A stretch of DNA of 64,000 nucleotides from Clostridium_AI sp002297865. GTDB lineage: Bacteria > Bacillota > Clostridia > Lachnospirales > Lachnospiraceae. The notes beneath the pieces are model-generated. The model searched no databases and was not told the DNA's origin. It saw only the letters and a program-made list of their open reading frames with translations. Shown in pieces: positions 1 to 8,957 of the stretch (within the stretch, counting starts at the first letter, position 1; every line of letters starts with the position of its first letter). The stretch lies in assembly GCA_937903005.1 (NCBI GenBank), contig CALFNR010000127.1, positions 1 through 64,000 on the forward strand. The letters are read 5' to 3'. Position numbers and translations under genes: made by a program.

Positions 1-42
1 TTAGAACGATTAGGAGGAGAGGAGGTAACTGTTGTTTCGTAA
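1..42 (+). CDS. C-terminal tail of an upstream gene (partial)
   Basis: Frame 1 is open from the window edge and reads LERLGGEEVTVVS before a TAA stop at 40-42. It overlaps the TTG start of the CpaF-like gene by 11 bases, which is typical of translationally coupled genes in an operon. In Tad loci the gene before the CpaF ATPase is often a CpaE-like ATPase or CpaB, but 13 residues cannot identify it. This is an inference from overlap and position only. Confidence 0.4.
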   Translation, partial: LERLGGEEVTVVS

Positions 43-1723
43 GAAGAAGGAACTTATGAATGAAAAGTGCTATCCTGACTATGAGAGTCTTAAGTGGGAA
101 GTAAATGCACATATTGCGAGGGCGTTAAGACAGAATCCTTATGAAATGGTTCGGACTCAAAAGGAATTGGAAGCAAACATGAAGTTTAAGAGAGATCTTC
201 GTAAAGCAATTAGGGGAGGTGCAGTTGGAAATTATAACGCGAAGATTTTTATTCGTGATTTTATGAAGGAGCTTATGGTTGTTCGATTAAAAATTTCAGA
301 AGAGCAGTTAGATGCCATTTTTCCATTCGGTAATCCTTACAAGCTTTCTTCTAGAGAGCAGTTTTCCATACTGATCTATCACTTTGAAAGAAAATATGGT
401 GAGGATGCTTTTCAAAATCTGATGGAACAGTATCAGCTTGCTACACCAAGATATGACGAGAATGAGGAACGATATTATGAGATTAGTGAAACGGACATAA
501 AAGAAATCTATCAAGAAGAAGGTATGATACCCCTCTCTTATGTGGATAAAGTAAACATTATCGCACAGAGAATATATGAAGATACAAAAGGGAACGGTCC
601 TATCGATGAATTGTTTTATCTAGCATTAGATGGGATAAGTGGAGGCGTTTCGGGAAATGCCTTATCAGAAAATGATTTTATATTTGGCGAAGGGCAAACC
701 TATTCCTATCAAAGTATCTGGATTTTTTATCAGGGAAAGTCAATCTATCTTTCATTTCTTCATTTTACATCTCAAAAGGAGTTTATTCGAATTTGCAAAA
801 ACATATATCGTTACCAGAATCCAGGGCAGCTATCTCAGAAGAGAGGCTACATTGTCAATGAAATGGCAGATGGTTCTCGTGTTGCTGTGGCAAGACCACC
901 TTTTTGTGAAAGCTGGGTGTTCTTTATTCGTAAATTTAATTCGGTCTGTCAAAAACAGATGGATGCCTTGCTCATTGACAAGAACAAAAGGCTTCCAATT
1001 CAGTTGATTAAGTGGGCGATTAAAGGCTGTCAGAATATTGGGATAACAGGCGAGCAGGGAAGTGGAAAAACAACATTATTAATGTCCATGGTTAATTTTA
1101 TGAAACCAAGCTATAATCTGCGAGTGCAGGAAATAGCGTTTGAATTGCATCTTAGAAAGTTGTATCCAACCCGTAATATAGTTAGTTTTCGAGAAACGAA
1201 TACGATAACGGGACAGGAGGGACTTGACTTTCAGAAAAAAACCGATGGTACAGTTAACCTTCTTGGTGAAGTAGCTTCTAATGAGGTATGCTCTTGGATG
1301 GTTCAAATGGCTCAGGTAGCCTCTAATTTTACAGTGTTTACCCATCATGCGAAAACAACAAAGGATTTACTGTATTCTTTTCGTAATGCTTTGCTTATGA
1401 AAGGTGGATTTTCAGAAGAGAGAATTGCACTAGAACAGGTGGTTCATGTAATCCATTTTGATATCCATATGAAAAAAGCAGAGGATGGACATCGGTATAT
1501 TGAAAGAATAACAGAAATAAGAGAGCGCGAAATAGGTTGCAACGGTAGTTCTGTGGGCATGTTTGAAACGAGGGATTTGATCTTATACCGAGACGGTGGT
1601 TACGTAATTGCAAATAATCTAAGTGATGATGCACAAGGCAGAATCATGACAGCATTGAACAAAGAGGAGAAAGGGGAATTTATAAGCTTCCTTCGAGATT
1701 GGAGGGGACGAACGGGTGAATAG
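32..1723 (+). CDS. CpaF/TadA-like type II/IV secretion ATPase
   Basis: This is the cytoplasmic ATPase that powers pilus or secretion assembly in Tad-type systems. The protein (563 aa) has a divergent N-terminal region and a RecA-like ATPase core with Walker A GEQGSGKTTLL around residue 345. A Walker-B-like segment NLLGEVASNE follows, then a histidine-rich stretch TVFTHHAKTT as in CpaF proteins. The TTG start at 32 is chosen because AGGAGGAGAGGAGG lies 5-20 bases upstream; an ATG at 56 is the alternative. The next gene overlaps its end by 8 bases, so the two are probably co-translated. Whether it drives pilus assembly or another secretion function cannot be told from the window. Confidence 0.82.
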   Translation: MFRKKKELMNEKCYPDYESLKWEVNAHIARALRQNPYEMVRTQKELEANMKFKRDLRKAIRGGAVGNYNAKIFIRDFMKELMVVRLKISEEQLDAIFPFGNPYKLSSREQFSILIYHFERKYGEDAFQNLMEQYQLATPRYDENEERYYEISETDIKEIYQEEGMIPLSYVDKVNIIAQRIYEDTKGNGPIDELFYLALDGISGGVSGNALSENDFIFGEGQTYSYQSIWIFYQGKSIYLSFLHFTSQKEFIRICKNIYRYQNPGQLSQKRGYIVNEMADGSRVAVARPPFCESWVFFIRKFNSVCQKQMDALLIDKNKRLPIQLIKWAIKGCQNIGITGEQGSGKTTLLMSMVNFMKPSYNLRVQEIAFELHLRKLYPTRNIVSFRETNTITGQEGLDFQKKTDGTVNLLGEVASNEVCSWMVQMAQVASNFTVFTHHAKTTKDLLYSFRNALLMKGGFSEERIALEQVVHVIHFDIHMKKAEDGHRYIERITEIREREIGCNGSSVGMFETRDLILYRDGGYVIANNLSDDAQGRIMTALNKEEKGEFISFLRDWRGRTGE

Positions 1724-3182
1724 ACTAAGACAGATGATTTCAATACATAATCTTACTTACATAGTAATTGGGTTAGTTAGTTTCGTGCTTTTGGTGATTT
1801 ATTGGAGACAGAAGAAAAGTGAAGGGCGAGAAAGAAAAAGATTAAAATCATTTATTGTATTTCTCGACCATGTTTTTTATGAGTATACAATAAGTCAATG
1901 TGTGGAGGAGGCAATACTTAAGAGCCTAGAGTTCGTTGATATGGAAATACAAGAGATGGCAGAAAAGTTTTATGATTTATTAATGCTTGAGGATGTAGAA
2001 GAACTGCGTAACGTTAAAAAGGAGTATTCTTGTAGCTATTATTATCAGTTTGCAATGTATTCTTATCTAGCAATGGAGTATGGTGATGCTTCGGAGAAAG
2101 CAATATTTCTCGATAACGTTACTTTCTTGAAAAAGCAGATATTTATATGGGTGTTAAATCGTGAAAAACTGGAACATAATCTTGCGGGTCTTATGCTGGT
2201 TGTCTTAACGCCAATTGAGTTTTTAAAGGCAATTGAAGTGTGGGCCAGGTGGAATTTGGGAGAACTGTCGCGTTATTATCAGGGCACGTATGGAGTGGTA
2301 ACAAGATTTTTGCTGGTCTTTGCAACAATTTTCTGCTATCAGGCTGTTTTGATGTTAAGGCAGAATTATGATGTACATTTTTTTAAAAGCAATCTATTAA
2401 CTGTGTTAGCGGGAAATCGTTTTGTAGTCGTTGTGTATGACTGGTGGACAGAACATCATCCGAAAAAGGTTAGACGTTTTACACTGCTTCTTCGAAAAAG
2501 TTCTTCTAGGGTGAGTCTTAAGGAGTTTTTTGTGTTAAGACTAGGAGCGTTTGTGCTGGTGGGAGTATTGTCATTTGTGATTCTTGTTCCTATTGCAAAG
2601 GACACCAGAACTTATGTGGTGCTATTGATTGCAGCTATTTTTCTAATGGGAATTATTGCATCTTATATGCCGGTTTGGTTTTTAGAAGTGAGATTGCAAC
2701 TTATGAATAGACAAAAAGAGGATGAAGCTTATTTTTATTATGGAGTTTCAAGAATGGTTGCGTTAGGAGGCAATGGGGATGTGTATGATATTTTAAACTG
2801 GCTTGAATTGGGAGGGGAAATATTTGTGCCAACGATACAGGTGTGTATGGATGAGTTTTCATATGATAATGAAGAGGCATTAGAACATGGAAAACGTTTA
2901 GAGCCTTTTGTGCCATTTGTGAAACTATTAGATGCATTTATGGTAAGTGAAGTGATTGGTTTGGAACAAGCACTTGAACCTATCATGTTGGAACTTGATA
3001 GTCATATTGAAAAAAGAAAGCAGGATAATGAAATTAGCACAGCAAATAAGGGGGTGCTTGGAAGATTTATTGCGTTTATCCCAATGGTTTGCGTAATTGG
3101 TTTGTATTTAATTGTTCCTTTCGTATTGGAAAGCCTTGTACAGTTACAGGGGTATGTAAAACAGATACAGGCGGGGTTTTAA
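1716..3182 (+). CDS. TadB/TadC-like (T2SSF-related) inner-membrane platform protein
   Basis: The 488-residue protein has an N-terminal membrane segment near residues 12-30, a long soluble part, three central hydrophobic segments (about 190-215, 270-290, 298-325) and a C-terminal one (about 448-472). This layout is that of the T2SS-F-type platform proteins TadB and TadC. It starts at GTG 1716 inside the end of the CpaF-like gene, which normally precedes such a platform gene. Sequence motifs of the T2SSF domain are weak by eye, so the family call rests on topology and context. It may replace both TadB and TadC, since no second homologue follows. Confidence 0.6.
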   Translation: MNRLRQMISIHNLTYIVIGLVSFVLLVIYWRQKKSEGRERKRLKSFIVFLDHVFYEYTISQCVEEAILKSLEFVDMEIQEMAEKFYDLLMLEDVEELRNVKKEYSCSYYYQFAMYSYLAMEYGDASEKAIFLDNVTFLKKQIFIWVLNREKLEHNLAGLMLVVLTPIEFLKAIEVWARWNLGELSRYYQGTYGVVTRFLLVFATIFCYQAVLMLRQNYDVHFFKSNLLTVLAGNRFVVVVYDWWTEHHPKKVRRFTLLLRKSSSRVSLKEFFVLRLGAFVLVGVLSFVILVPIAKDTRTYVVLLIAAIFLMGIIASYMPVWFLEVRLQLMNRQKEDEAYFYYGVSRMVALGGNGDVYDILNWLELGGEIFVPTIQVCMDEFSYDNEEALEHGKRLEPFVPFVKLLDAFMVSEVIGLEQALEPIMLELDSHIEKRKQDNEISTANKGVLGRFIAFIPMVCVIGLYLIVPFVLESLVQLQGYVKQIQAGF

Positions 3183-3195
3183 GGAGGTTTGATTT

Positions 3196-3669
3196 ATGGA
3201 AAACAGTTTGAAAGGTTTGCTTTTAGCAGCAGGAACCATTATTACTTGTATTGTTATCAGTCTAGGATTTTTTATTGCAAGAGAAGCACGTGATACAGCA
3301 GCAGATGGTGCAGGGCAGATAAGTAAGCTCAATGCAGAATTTAATGAAAGTGATAAGGTAATGTATGAGGGGTTAACAGTTTCGGGCAGTGAAGTGATCA
3401 ATGTAATAAATAAGTTTCGAAATAGTAATTTAGCTGTAGTGGTAGAAACCAATAAGGTTCATACGTCTTATTATTATGAACTCAACAGTAAGACAGGAGC
3501 TTCTGGAGAAAAAATATGGTCTTTGGGAGGAAAAACACAGACAGATGGCTATGTTGCACAAAATTCTAATGGTGAGAGTTACATCAATCCGAATGCACAA
3601 TTTATGGGTGATATTGTTAGAGATGTAAATAATGTTATTATTGGAGTTGTCTTTCGTCAGACAGAATAG
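3196..3669 (+). CDS. Tad-operon protein with one N-terminal membrane helix
   Basis: The 157-residue protein begins with a short polar head, a hydrophobic helix at about residues 8-28 and then a soluble domain rich in Asn, Ser and Gly. The shape resembles a pilin or pseudopilin without a clear prepilin peptidase site. AAGGAGG lies 8 bases before ATG 3196. It sits 13 bases after the platform protein and 8 bases before the next small gene, so it belongs to the same operon. I do not recognise a named family. A minor pilin-like or assembly-factor role is an inference from position and topology. Confidence 0.55.
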   Translation: MENSLKGLLLAAGTIITCIVISLGFFIAREARDTAADGAGQISKLNAEFNESDKVMYEGLTVSGSEVINVINKFRNSNLAVVVETNKVHTSYYYELNSKTGASGEKIWSLGGKTQTDGYVAQNSNGESYINPNAQFMGDIVRDVNNVIIGVVFRQTE

Positions 3670-3677
3670 GAGGTAAT

Positions 3678-3845
3678 ATGAAAAACGGAATTTCGTTATT
3701 GTATCAATGTTTTTCGATTATGGTTTACTGTGTTGCATTAACGATACTGTTTTATTTTTCTCATTTAGTCTATGTAATGGAAAAACATGTAGATCAAGCT
3801 ATGTATCAACAGCATGTGATATCCTGTGAAGTAATCCCATCGTGA
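3678..3845 (+). CDS. Small membrane protein of the Tad-like operon (55 aa)
   Basis: This short gene starts at ATG 3678 with TAGGAGG five bases upstream and ends at TGA 3843-3845. The product is about 55 residues with a single hydrophobic helix at residues 11-33 and a short C-terminal tail. Spacing to both neighbours is under 12 bases. Small single-pass proteins of this kind occur in Tad loci as Flp-like or accessory subunits, but this one lacks the typical Flp motif (Gly/Glu-Tyr after a prepilin cleavage site), so its role is unknown. Confidence 0.6.
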   Translation: MKNGISLLYQCFSIMVYCVALTILFYFSHLVYVMEKHVDQAMYQQHVISCEVIPS

Positions 3846-3855
3846 GGAGGCAGAG

Positions 3856-4344
3856 TTGAGATCATTCAGTTTTGTGTGCGAAATATTAATTACTGCAGTT
3901 TTATTGTTTTTAATTCCGGTTTTATTTTTTTCTTACCAGCAAGAACTTTTGCTTCAAGGTTACGCCCGGTATGAGGTGACCTATTTTACAGACAGTATTC
4001 GTAACACTGGTTATATTAGTGCTAAACGATATGAAGAATTTAAGAAAAAGCTAGCTGCGACCAATCATGTATATGAGATAGATCTAACGGTGTATGAAAT
4101 GTATCGTAACTCGGGTGAAAAGGAGAGTTTTTGTCTTGGAACCTATACTGATACAATATTAGATACCTTGTATAAGCAAGGAAAATGGTACACGTTGCAC
4201 CAAGGGGATTTTATATCAGTTTCGATTATGCGAAAGGATACAGGTTTCATTGAACGTATGATAAGAATGTTTGGCATAGCTGATGTTGGAATGGCTGGAG
4301 TGCCAATTCGCTATGGAGGGATGGTGCGAGATGAGTGTTTCTAA
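3856..4344 (+). CDS. Tad-operon protein with N-terminal membrane anchor
   Basis: The product (162 aa) starts at TTG 3856, preceded by GAGGAGG at 3844-3850. An N-terminal hydrophobic segment covers residues 8-27, and the remainder looks extracytoplasmic, with a region around residues 45-70 (FKKKLAATNHVYEID) reminiscent of the extracellular part of TadE-like or DUF4320-like minor subunits. I do not claim the family. The gene overlaps the next one by 14 bases, pointing to coupled translation. Confidence 0.55.
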   Translation: MRSFSFVCEILITAVLLFLIPVLFFSYQQELLLQGYARYEVTYFTDSIRNTGYISAKRYEEFKKKLAATNHVYEIDLTVYEMYRNSGEKESFCLGTYTDTILDTLYKQGKWYTLHQGDFISVSIMRKDTGFIERMIRMFGIADVGMAGVPIRYGGMVRDECF

Positions 4345-5164
4345 TTATGGCTTGCTATTTGCTGTTTGCCTTATGGTTTACTTGTTTTTTCATACAATAC
4401 ATATTTCTGATTATGAAGCGGTGCAGACAAAACAGACAGAATATAACCTGGCAGTTGATGAGGCTGTGGAAGCTGCACTTTTTGATGCAGTTGAATCGGA
4501 TAACTTGCGTACTATAAATTTAAATGAAGAAGAAGTCATACATCGTTTTTTTCAAGCGCTTTATGTGAATCTTGGCATAATGGATCAGCCTATGAAGAAA
4601 GAGTTATGTAAGTTTTACGTGCCGTATATTCTATTTGTTGAGAATGATGGGATTGTACCATATATACAAAAGGGATCGGGGAGTGATGGGCTAGTGTCAT
4701 TTGAAACTAGAAGAAAATATGAATACAGATGGAAGGGAGAAAAAGAGGATTTTTTGTATGTGACATTATCGGATTTTGTGGTTTATAGGAATGCTATTGA
4801 GGGGCTACATATTGAGGGGTATTATCAGGATATTGTAGGGCAGTTGCCAGATTACTTTAATTGGGCAGATGATGAGTTTGAAAGAAGGAAACAAGAGCTT
4901 ATTATTAACATGATAAAGCAGTGTACCAATGAGTGTATCCAACACCAGAATCAGATAGCAAGAAAATTTGGGATTCATTATGAGTTTACTTTACCACTTA
5001 TTGAATATGAAGAATGGTATCGGACAATACAAGATATTAGCATGCTAGTATTATTTCAAGGTTATCCCTTTGGAAACAGTATTACAGGAACGTATAATCG
5101 TGTTGCGATGGGAGGGGCTAGAATTGCAAAAAGAAAGGAGACTGCAAAGAGCAGTCTCCCATAA
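4331..5164 (+). CDS. Tad-operon secreted/anchored protein, unknown function
   Basis: The reading frame is open from 4283, but ATG 4331 fits best: GGAGGG at 4315-4320 lies 10 bases upstream and the product then begins with a hydrophobic signal/anchor segment at residues 7-23. The protein is 277 residues. The mature part is acidic and Tyr-rich with no motif I recognise. It is the last gene of the Tad-like operon in this window. Its last nine codons are also part of a strong hairpin (5137-5159) that serves as terminator for the convergent gene, so the extreme C-terminus may be dictated by that RNA structure. Confidence 0.6.
   Translation: MSVSNYGLLFAVCLMVYLFFHTIHISDYEAVQTKQTEYNLAVDEAVEAALFDAVESDNLRTINLNEEEVIHRFFQALYVNLGIMDQPMKKELCKFYVPYILFVENDGIVPYIQKGSGSDGLVSFETRRKYEYRWKGEKEDFLYVTLSDFVVYRNAIEGLHIEGYYQDIVGQLPDYFNWADDEFERRKQELIINMIKQCTNECIQHQNQIARKFGIHYEFTLPLIEYEEWYRTIQDISMLVLFQGYPFGNSITGTYNRVAMGGARIAKRKETAKSSLP
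5137..5164 (-). terminator. Rho-independent terminator overlapping the end of the convergent CDS
   Basis: GGAGACTGC (5137-5145) and GCAGTCTCC (5151-5159) form a perfect 9-bp stem with a 5-base loop. Read on the minus strand the stem is followed by TTTCTTTTT, a good U tract, so it ends the CNNM/CorC transcript. The same bases encode the C-terminal residues of the plus-strand gene, whose TAA is at 5162-5164. Confidence 0.8.
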
Positions 5165-5166
5165 TA

Positions 5167-6483
5167 CTATTCGTCTTCCGTATTCTCTTCATTTGGTAAA
5201 AGCAGAATATGTATTTTATCAATTCTGTTTTTGTCCACGGATTGAACAGTATATTTTATATTATTATCAATAATTGATTCTCCCTCAACAGGAAGATGCT
5301 CTAGTAAGTTAATGATATGACCAGCAATGGAATCATAGTCATCTGATTCTAGTCGAGAACCAATTATCTCGTTTACTTCATCTAATTTTGCAAAACCATT
5401 TACAATGAATTCATTGGCACCAATCTGTTTGATGGAGTCTTCTTCGTCACCATCATATTCATCTCGAATTTCACCGACGATTTCTTCAAGTAAATCTTCT
5501 AAGGTGATTAATCCAGCAGTTGCACCGTATTCATCTAGTACAATTGCGATTGACCGTGAGGCTTTTCGCATTTCAATTAAGAGTTCAGATGTTTTTTTGA
5601 ATTCATACGTAAAGTATGGTTCTCTTAGTAATTGTTTAATGTGGAAGGATTCCTTTGAACCTTGATAAAAGAATACATCCTTTAAGTTAATGATGCCTAT
5701 GACATTATCCCGTTCGCCGTCAAAAACAGGCATTCTGGAAAATTTGTCTTCTGAAAATGCATCTACAAGCTCATCATAACTTAAATTGACATCTACAAAT
5801 ACCATATCGATTCTTGGTACCATAACATCTTTTGCAAGAGAGTCACCAAAATCTACTACATTGGTAATCATTTTTCGTTCTTCGCTTTCTAAGACACCTT
5901 CTTCATGGCTTACATCAACAATAGTTCTAAGCTCGGTTTCTGTAATAGTTAAACCTTTATAATTTGTGTCAACACGTAACAGCTTGAGTATTGCATAGGA
6001 CATTTTGTTAATGATAAAAATTACAGGTGTTAGAAGTTGTGTAATAAAGTAAATTTTACCACTGTAGGCTAAAGAAATTTTTTCAGCGTGTATTGTTGCT
6101 AAGGATTTTGGGGTTATCTCACCGAATATCAGGACTAAAATCGTAAGTACAAAGGTTGCAATACCAGCACCAACAGTAGCACTATCAGAAACACCAAGTG
6201 ATTTACAGATGTTCACAGCAAGAGTAGTTGCTAATGATGAGGCAGATAAATTCACGATATTGTTCCCAATTAAAATAGCGCTTAACAGCTTTGTTGGATT
6301 TTCAATCAGTTTACATACAGTTTTTGCACCTTTTACATCTTCATCTGCAAGATTACGAATACGAATCTTATTCACAGTAGTTAAAGCTGTTTCAGCAGAC
6401 GAGAAGAAGGCTGATAAGAGCAGTAAAACTAAAAGAATAATAAGCTGCGTGACGTCACTAGGGTCCAAAAATATCATCTCCAT
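5167..6483 (-). CDS. CNNM/CorC (HlyC) family membrane protein with CBS pair
   Basis: This family exports or regulates divalent cations such as magnesium. The 438-residue protein has an N-terminal DUF21 transmembrane domain (residues about 10-190) with the SAFFSSAETALTT signature. Two CBS domains follow at about 205-330, including DVMVPRIDMVFVD, and a C-terminal CorC/HlyC domain completes it. Length and order match the YhdP/YrkA type. A paralogue lies at 36460-37776. The start at 6483 has a poor ribosome site; an ATG six bases inside is possible. The old name hemolysin is historical and there is no sign of a lytic role. Confidence 0.85.
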   Translation of the reverse strand: MEMIFLDPSDVTQLIILLVLLLLSAFFSSAETALTTVNKIRIRNLADEDVKGAKTVCKLIENPTKLLSAILIGNNIVNLSASSLATTLAVNICKSLGVSDSATVGAGIATFVLTILVLIFGEITPKSLATIHAEKISLAYSGKIYFITQLLTPVIFIINKMSYAILKLLRVDTNYKGLTITETELRTIVDVSHEEGVLESEERKMITNVVDFGDSLAKDVMVPRIDMVFVDVNLSYDELVDAFSEDKFSRMPVFDGERDNVIGIINLKDVFFYQGSKESFHIKQLLREPYFTYEFKKTSELLIEMRKASRSIAIVLDEYGATAGLITLEDLLEEIVGEIRDEYDGDEEDSIKQIGANEFIVNGFAKLDEVNEIIGSRLESDDYDSIAGHIINLLEHLPVEGESIIDNNIKYTVQSVDKNRIDKIHILLLPNEENTEDE

Positions 6484-6515
6484 TTCATATTATTTATAAG
6501 TGTTATACATTCAAC

Positions 6516-6545
6516 ATTTTACAGTATCCAATATATGCTTGTCAA
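6516..6545 (-). promoter_or_regulatory. Promoter of the CNNM/CorC gene
   Basis: On the minus strand TTGACA (6545-6540) and TAAAAT (6521-6516) are separated by 18 bases, about 35 bases before the start codon. Confidence 0.55.
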
Positions 6546-6586
6546 GTAAGGAAATTTAGGCGTTTATAGAAATGAATAGTAATATA

Positions 6587-6614
6587 TTGAAAACGATTTT
6601 CAGTATGGTATAAT
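6587..6614 (+). promoter_or_regulatory. SigA-type promoter of the phospholipase C-like gene
   Basis: TTGAAA (6587-6592) and a consensus TATAAT (6609-6614) are 16 bases apart, 46 bases before the ATG. Confidence 0.65.
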
Positions 6615-6660
6615 GAATATGTAAGCACAGGGGTAGACTGTTAGTCAAGGAGGATATTGA

Positions 6661-7245
6661 ATGAGAAAAAAGTCACATATTTCACTTGCTAAGTATATAC
6701 TTGAGAGTAAGGGCATGGAAGAACTGAACAAATGTAAAAAGTCTTTTTACGTAGGAAGTATTTTGCCAGATTGTGTACCATCGTTTTTGACAAGAAAACA
6801 TAATATTGAGGAAACTTTGGATTTGCTGAAAACGGAAATTAGTAATGTTACAGATAAATATGATGTTACAAAGGGAATTGATACTTACTTTTGCAGGCAT
6901 TTGGGGATGATTATTCATTATGTTGCTGATTATTTTACATTTCCTCATAATAGTATTTATCCTGGAACAATGATGGAGCATTGTTATTATGAAAAGGAGT
7001 TAAAATTTGCTTTTCGTAAGTATGTGAAAAGTGAGCAGGCAAAACGCAACAGATTATTAGAAAGTGCTTATAATACACCAGAAGAGATTGTGGATTTCGT
7101 TAAGAGTATGCATGATGAATATTTAAAAGCAATAAAGAGAATTTCGGTTGATTGTCATTATATAGTAGAACTTTGTTTTCGAGTAGTAGATGCTATCTTG
7201 CACTATTTTGAAAACAGCAGAAGAGTACAAGCAGCTGTTATGTAA
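6661..7245 (+). CDS. Zinc-dependent phospholipase C family protein
   Basis: The 194-residue protein carries the metal-binding pattern of the Zn_dep_PLPC family: His and Asp residues in SHISLAKYIL near the start, GSILPDCVPSF near residue 32, and HLGMIIHYVADYFTFPHN around residues 80-97. There is no signal peptide, unlike secreted clostridial alpha-toxins, so it is probably a cytoplasmic phosphodiesterase-like member. The ATG at 6661 follows AGGAGG by 6 bases. Substrate is not known. It stands alone between its own promoter and a bidirectional terminator. Confidence 0.75.
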   Translation: MRKKSHISLAKYILESKGMEELNKCKKSFYVGSILPDCVPSFLTRKHNIEETLDLLKTEISNVTDKYDVTKGIDTYFCRHLGMIIHYVADYFTFPHNSIYPGTMMEHCYYEKELKFAFRKYVKSEQAKRNRLLESAYNTPEEIVDFVKSMHDEYLKAIKRISVDCHYIVELCFRVVDAILHYFENSRRVQAAVM

Positions 7246-7271
7246 AAGAATTGAATTAAGTTATTATTAGA

Positions 7272-7310
7272 AAACGGCGTATGAATACATCTTTCACACG
7301 CCGTTTATTA
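7272..7310. terminator. Bidirectional terminator
   Basis: AAACGGCGT (7272-7280) pairs with ACGCCGTTT (7298-7306), flanked by AT-rich tracts on both sides. It separates the convergent phospholipase-like and ABC-F genes. Confidence 0.7.
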
Positions 7311-7328
7311 ATAATCTCTGTATTTTAA

Positions 7329-8957
7329 TTAGTTTTCATCATCTTGATTGCTCAAAATCTGTCTCTTACGAGCTAATTCATCATTTTCAAGATATTCATC
7401 ATAAGTTGTAATCTTATCAATAAGTCCACCAGGAGTGATTTCCATAATACGATTTGCGATTGTCTGGATGAACTGATGATCCTGTGAAGTGAATAATACT
7501 ACACCTTTGAATTTAATTAATCCATTGTTTAATGCAGTAATGGATTCCATATCTAAATGGTTAGTAGGCTCATCCATAATAAGAACGTTTGAACCCATAA
7601 TCATCATCTTGGATAACATAACACGTACTTTTTCACCACCAGATAATACGTTCACTTTTTTAACACCATCTTCACCAGCAAAAAGCATTCTTCCTAAGAA
7701 TCCACGTACATAAGTAACATCTTTTTCAGGAGAGAATTCCATTAACCAGTCTACGATAATGTCGTCACAGTCAAAGTCTTTTGTGTTATCTTTAGGGAAA
7801 TAAGCTTGTGATGTTGTAATACCCCATTTGACTTCACCTTCATCTGGTTCCATTTCACCGGCTAAAATTTTGAATAAAGTAGTAGTGGCTAAACCGTTGT
7901 TACCAACAAAAGCAACTTTATCATCATGACCAATAATAAAGGAGATGTTGTCTAGTACTTTTACTCCGTCAATTGTTTTGGAAAGATTGGAAACGGTTAA
8001 TACTTCGTTACCGATTTCACGGAAAGGACGGAAATCAATGTAAGGGTATTTACGGCTAGATGGTTTAATTTCATCAAGCTGAATTTTTTCCAAAGCTTTC
8101 TTTCTGGAAGTAGCCTGTTTGGATTTGGAAGCGTTGGCACTGAAGCGTTGGATAAACTCTTGAAGTTCTTTGATTTTATCTTCCTTCTTTTTGTTAGCTT
8201 CTTTCATCTGTTTAATCATTAACTGGCTTGATTCGTACCAGAAATCATAGTTACCAGTGTATAACTGGATTTTAGCGTAGTCAATATCCGCAATGTGTGT
8301 ACATACTTTATTTAAAAAGTAACGGTCATGGGATACAACGATAACTGTATTTTCAAAGTTAATTAAGAATTCTTCTAACCATCTAATTGCATCAAGGTCT
8401 AAGTGGTTAGTAGGCTCGTCTAGTAATAAAATGTCTGGATTACCAAATAAAGCTTGAGCCAGAAGAACTTTAATTTTCTGTGAACCGCTTAGTTCGTGCA
8501 TTTGCAAATAATGAAGGGAGGTATCAATACCTAAACCATTTAAAAGAGTAGCAGCATCAGATTCTGCTTCCCATCCGTTCATAGTTGCGAATTCACCTTC
8601 TAATTCGCTTGCACGGATACCGTCTTCTTCTGTGAAGTCTTCTTTTGCATAAATTGCTTCTTTTTCTTTCATGATATCATATAATCTTTGATTACCCATG
8701 ATAACAGTGTCTAATACAACAAATTGGTCATATTTAAAGTGATCCTGTTTTAAGAAAGAAAGTCGTTGTCCTGGTGTGATGATGATATCACCGTTTGTTG
8801 GCTCGATTTCACCAGACAAAATACGAAGAAAAGTTGATTTACCAGCACCGTTAGCACCGATTAGTCCATAGCAGTTTCCTTCTGTAAATTTGATATTAAC
8901 ATCTTCAAACAAGGCTCTTTTTCCGAGTCTTAGTGTGACATTACTTGCTTGTATCAT
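7329..8957 (-). CDS. ABC-F family ATPase (YbiT/YkpA type), second ATP site degenerate
   Basis: ABC-F proteins bind the ribosome E site and rescue or modulate translation; they are not transporters. The 542-residue protein has two nucleotide-binding domains. The first is complete (GANGAGKST Walker A, LLLDEPTNHLD Walker B, SHDRYF H-switch). In the second, Walker A reads GNNGLATTT, so both the last Gly and the catalytic Lys are replaced, and the H-switch reads SQDHQF. NBD2 still has LSGGEK and MDEPTNHLD. The start at 8957 follows GAGAGGTAACGCT. An asymmetric, single-site ATPase is inferred. The exact YkpA/YbiT assignment is from overall resemblance. Confidence 0.88.
   Translation of the reverse strand: MIQASNVTLRLGKRALFEDVNIKFTEGNCYGLIGANGAGKSTFLRILSGEIEPTNGDIIITPGQRLSFLKQDHFKYDQFVVLDTVIMGNQRLYDIMKEKEAIYAKEDFTEEDGIRASELEGEFATMNGWEAESDAATLLNGLGIDTSLHYLQMHELSGSQKIKVLLAQALFGNPDILLLDEPTNHLDLDAIRWLEEFLINFENTVIVVSHDRYFLNKVCTHIADIDYAKIQLYTGNYDFWYESSQLMIKQMKEANKKKEDKIKELQEFIQRFSANASKSKQATSRKKALEKIQLDEIKPSSRKYPYIDFRPFREIGNEVLTVSNLSKTIDGVKVLDNISFIIGHDDKVAFVGNNGLATTTLFKILAGEMEPDEGEVKWGITTSQAYFPKDNTKDFDCDDIIVDWLMEFSPEKDVTYVRGFLGRMLFAGEDGVKKVNVLSGGEKVRVMLSKMMIMGSNVLIMDEPTNHLDMESITALNNGLIKFKGVVLFTSQDHQFIQTIANRIMEITPGGLIDKITTYDEYLENDELARKRQILSNQDDEN

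Noticed and set aside
4283..4330. Longer start for the last Tad-operon gene
   Set aside because: The 16 extra residues precede the signal segment and lack a ribosome site; ATG 4331 has a good one.
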